The notes below the pieces were generated by a model. It was not told where the DNA came from. It saw only the letters and a list, made by a program, of their open reading frames with translations, and did not search any database. From Marinobacter sp. THAF197a (GTDB lineage: Bacteria; Pseudomonadota; Gammaproteobacteria; Pseudomonadales; Oleiphilaceae), in assembly GCF_009363275.1 (NCBI RefSeq), contig NZ_CP045324.1, forward strand, positions 930,001-994,000: 64,000 nucleotides of DNA, in the 5' to 3' direction. The translations under genes and the position numbers were made by a program. This document shows, in pieces, positions 61,600 to 64,000 of this stretch (position 1 is its first letter; every line of letters begins with the position of its first letter).

Positions 61600-61944
61600 A
61601 TGAAAATCAAAGATCTGGTCAAGCATTGGGACAAGCACGGTCGTGGTCGGCTCACTCGTGATGCCGCGTACCTATCGTTGTCTGACCAGCATCACGAGCT
61701 GTTGCAGAAAGTGGCAGCGATGTATCCGATGAAATCCTCTCAAGACCTGATGCGTGATCTGATCTCCGCTGCGCTTGATGAGCTGGAAACCAGCTTTCCC
61801 TACGTTCAGGGCGACAAAGTGGTTGCTTATGATGAGGATGGTTTTGAGATCTACGAAGACCAGGGGCTGACTCCGCGGTTTGTAGCCCTGAGCCAGAAGC
61901 ATATCAAGCGGATCAAAGCCCGTCAGCTTGAATCGGTGGCCTGA
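61600..61944 (+). CDS. small protein with helix-turn/ribbon-like middle, paralogue of the gene at 62025-62258
   Basis: 114 residues from the ATG at 61600, which follows GAAGG by five bases. The N-terminus MKIKDLVKHWDKH and the block YLSLSDQHHELLQKVAAMYPMKSSQDLMRDLISAALDELETSFP align with the paralogue across the convergent gap. The alignment with AxxYP(x)xxSxxx(L/I)(x)D(M/L)I(S/A)AALD resembles ribbon-helix-helix proteins, where a short strand is followed by two helices. The C-terminal 45 residues (QGDKVVAYDEDGFEIYEDQGLTPRFVALSQKHIKRIKARQ) are absent from the paralogue. Function unknown to me; similar names in databases such as pili tip component are not supported by the sequence. Confidence 0.75.
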   Translation: MKIKDLVKHWDKHGRGRLTRDAAYLSLSDQHHELLQKVAAMYPMKSSQDLMRDLISAALDELETSFPYVQGDKVVAYDEDGFEIYEDQGLTPRFVALSQKHIKRIKARQLESVA

Positions 61945-61977
61945 CGCCAGTACCGATTCAGCTCACCACCGGGTTTC

Positions 61978-62010
61978 CATCAACCCAGGCGCCGTGCGCT
62001 TGGGTTGATG
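61978..62010. other. strong hairpin between the convergent paralogues
   Basis: CATCAACCCA plus GGCGC (61978-61992) pairs with GCGC plus TTGGGTTGATG (61996-62010), about 15 pairs including one G-T wobble, with loop CGT. It lies in the middle of the 80-base convergent gap. Neither strand has a T tract, so a bidirectional terminator is possible but unproven. Confidence 0.65.
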
Positions 62011-62024
62011 TCTGCTCATCTATA

Positions 62025-62258
62025 TTACTTTCCCTTGTCTGCCAGGCGATCCTTCAGCGGCCCCTGAGTAATCAGGTCGTCCAGGGCAGCGGCAATCATG
62101 TCATTGAGAATCTCGCTTTCGCTGCGATCTGGATAGAGTTCCGCCAGCGCGGCTACCCGGGCGGCGTCTTCAAGGGGCAGGCGCAGATTGTATTCGTGTG
62201 TACGTTCCGTCGTCTGTTTTTCCTGTTCCCAGTGCTGGGGCAAATCGGTCACTTTCAT
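62025..62258 (-). CDS. small paralogue of the 61600-61944 protein (ribbon-helix-helix-like)
   Basis: 77 residues: MKVTDLPQHWEQEKQ, then YNLRLPLEDAARVAALAELYPDRSESEILNDMIAAALDDLITQGP. The strand (YNLRL) plus two helices and the conserved MIAAALDDL match a ribbon-helix-helix fold such as seen in CopG-type regulators. A candidate promoter on this strand is TTGACG (62345-62340), 16 bases, TACGAT. It ends convergently with its paralogue. AAGGAG is found just before the ATG. Function not known to me. Confidence 0.75.
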   Translation of the reverse strand: MKVTDLPQHWEQEKQTTERTHEYNLRLPLEDAARVAALAELYPDRSESEILNDMIAAALDDLITQGPLKDRLADKGK

Positions 62259-62362
62259 GGTGGCTCCTTGGGGCGAGGGGATTGAATCGCCAATAGACTT
62301 TTCGAACGGATCCTTAGTATCGTAAGTTTACTTCGTCTCCGTCAATTCAGAAGGAACTCAAC

Positions 62363-64000
62363 GTGACCGAACTGCACCCCGATCTGCGAGAAAATGTGCG
62401 TCTGCTGGGCGAATTACTGGGCCAGAGCATCCAGCGTTTTCCCGGGCAGGACTGCTACGAGCGGATTGAGGAGATTCGGGCTGCGGCCAAAGCTGACCGT
62501 CGGCAGGAGAGTGGCTCCGGGCAGCGCCTGGTAACACTCCTGGGGCAACTGAGCGACGATGAACTGTTGCCGGTCACCCGCGCCTTCAACCAGTTTCTCA
62601 ACCTGGCGAACCTGGCCGAGCAGTACCATGGCATTCGCCGTAAGCAGGGCCACCCTTCCGACCTGATGGTGGAGTCCCTGGGTGAGGTCTTCGAGCGATT
62701 GAAATCCGGGGGCGTTGATCCTGAGGAATTGCATCAGCGGGTGGCTGACCTGCGGATTGAGTTTGTACTGACAGCCCACCCGACAGAAGTTGCCCGCCGT
62801 ACCCTGATTCTGAAATACGACGAAATGTCGGATTGCCTGGCCCGGCTCGACCACGACGATCTGATGCCGGCGGAGCGTGATGAGATTGTGGCCCGCCTGT
62901 CACAGCTGATTACTGAGGCCTGGCACACCGACGAAATCCGCCATGAGCGGCCGACGGCTGTGGACGAGGCCAAGTGGGGCTTTGCGGTCATCGAGAACAG
63001 CCTCTGGCAGGCATTGCCCAGATTCCTTCGAAGCCTGGACCAGTCACTTTCTGATGCAACGGGCAAAGGCCTGCCCCTGCAGAATTCCCCGATTCGTATT
63101 GCCTCCTGGATGGGAGGGGACCGAGACGGTAACCCGAACGTGACTCACGATGTGACTCGTCAGGTCTTCCTGCTGGGCCGCTGGATGGCTGCCGATCTTT
63201 ACCTGCGGGATATTCAGGCACTGAGGGCCGAGTTATCCATGTGGCAGGCCAGTGATGAACTGAGGGCGCGGGTCGGTGATTGCCGGGAACCCTATCGTCA
63301 GGTACTGGCCGAGTTGCGGGAGCGCCTGGTCCGTACCCGGGACTGGGCCGAGGCCGGCGTTAAAGGCCACGTAGCGGACGAGACCGGTATCCTGTTTGAG
63401 AACGAAGACCTGACGGCTCCCCTGGAGCTGTGTTATCGATCACTGATGGATTGCGGCCTGGAGCGAATTGCCAACGGCCCGCTGTTGGACACCATTCGCC
63501 GTGCTCACACATTCGGACTGCCGCTGATTCGCCTGGATATCCGGCAGGAGGCTTCCCGGCATGCGGAGGCGGTGGCAGAGATGGTGGATTACCTGGGGCT
63601 GGGAGACTATCTGTCCTGGTCGGAAGACGACCGGCAGGCATTCCTGCTGCGCGAGCTGCAAGGCCGCCGGCCACTGGTGCCCCGCAACTGGGAACCCTCA
63701 GAGTCAGTCAGGGAAGTGCTGGCTACCTGCGAGGTGGTGGCGGGCCAGACCCCGGAAGCGCTGGGTTCCTACGTTATCTCCATGGCCAGCAAGCCTTCAG
63801 ATGTATTGAACGTGATCCTGTTGTTGCGGGAAGCGGGAATGAAGTTCCCGATGCGTGTGGTGCCTTTGTTTGAAACCCTCAGCGATCTTCAGGGTGCACC
63901 AGACAGCATGGCTGCCCTGTATCAGGTTGATTGGTACCGCGAGTACTGTCAGGGCCGCCAGGAGGTGATGATTGGCTATTCGGACTCGTCCAAGGACGCC
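62363..64000 (+). CDS. ppc: phosphoenolpyruvate carboxylase (N-terminal part, cut by window end)
   Basis: The frame starts with GTG at 62363 (AAGGAAC upstream) and is open to the last base, 546 residues of an expected about 880. The conserved catalytic His lies in VLTAHPTE (H139), followed by ASWMGGDRDGNPNV and the lysine motif MIGYSDSSKDA at the very edge. The enzyme carboxylates phosphoenolpyruvate to oxaloacetate, replenishing the TCA cycle. Divergent from the small paralogue, with 104 bases between. Confidence 0.96.
   Translation, partial: MTELHPDLRENVRLLGELLGQSIQRFPGQDCYERIEEIRAAAKADRRQESGSGQRLVTLLGQLSDDELLPVTRAFNQFLNLANLAEQYHGIRRKQGHPSDLMVESLGEVFERLKSGGVDPEELHQRVADLRIEFVLTAHPTEVARRTLILKYDEMSDCLARLDHDDLMPAERDEIVARLSQLITEAWHTDEIRHERPTAVDEAKWGFAVIENSLWQALPRFLRSLDQSLSDATGKGLPLQNSPIRIASWMGGDRDGNPNVTHDVTRQVFLLGRWMAADLYLRDIQALRAELSMWQASDELRARVGDCREPYRQVLAELRERLVRTRDWAEAGVKGHVADETGILFENEDLTAPLELCYRSLMDCGLERIANGPLLDTIRRAHTFGLPLIRLDIRQEASRHAEAVAEMVDYLGLGDYLSWSEDDRQAFLLRELQGRRPLVPRNWEPSESVREVLATCEVVAGQTPEALGSYVISMASKPSDVLNVILLLREAGMKFPMRVVPLFETLSDLQGAPDSMAALYQVDWYREYCQGRQEVMIGYSDSSKDA

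Overview
The window reads as a stretch of core chromosome from a gammaproteobacterium related to Pseudomonas and the Marinobacter group. Inference rests on protein resemblance and gene order: xerD-dsbC-hom-thrC-recJ-prfB-lysS, ffh-rpsP-rimM-trmD-rplS, nadB/algU-mucA-mucB-rseC-mucD, lepA-lepB-rnc-era-recO-pdxJ and gacS/cysM-rlmD-relA-mazG all resemble the Pseudomonas arrangement. Marinobacter is my best guess, made from memory and not from a search. Coding density is very high; no gap between genes exceeds about 260 bases, and I see no tRNA, rRNA, insertion sequence, prophage or CRISPR array.

Region by region. 1-9.1 kb: accessory and lipid genes: a truncated unknown gene, a membrane-anchored helical protein, a PAP2 phosphatase, a GT4 glycosyltransferase, the aldo-keto reductase Tas, a small secreted protein, a long acetyl-CoA hydrolase/transferase coupled to a SlyD-like FKBP, and an olsB-olsA pair for ornithine lipids. 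9.1-21.2 kb: RstA/RstB two-component system, glpK, argF with an FbpC-like ATPase, grxD, a TonB-like protein with a DUF1631 partner, a CNNM/CorC-type protein and a cytochrome c assembly-type membrane protein. 21.3-34.9 kb: protein targeting and translation (ffh, rpsP operon, prfB with its programmed frameshift, lysS), recombination and repair (xerD, recJ, ung), DsbC and threonine synthesis (hom, thrC). 35-46.7 kb: an HDOD protein, ygfZ, ygfX, sdhE, nadB, the AlgU/RpoE envelope-stress operon and a CHASE-PAS-GGDEF-EAL protein. 46.8-52.9 kb: lepA to pdxJ. 52.9-64 kb: hybrid kinase GacS/BarA, cysM, rlmD, relA, mazG, two small paralogous proteins facing each other, and the first two thirds of ppc, cut by the window end.

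Together the genes cover envelope stress control (AlgU with its anti-sigma factors and MucD protease), global regulation (GacS, RelA, RstAB, c-di-GMP), and ribosome and membrane biogenesis. The least explained items are: two intergenic elements at 31.3 and 34.9 kb that share a conserved core (paired AGGGA-loop hairpins) but have unrelated, compensated palindromic arms; the convergent paralogue pair at 61.6-62.3 kb with palindromes around it; and operator-like repeats upstream of rstA, glpK, hom and the small secreted protein. Most starts were chosen from ribosome binding sites and family alignments recalled from memory, and are flagged where uncertain.
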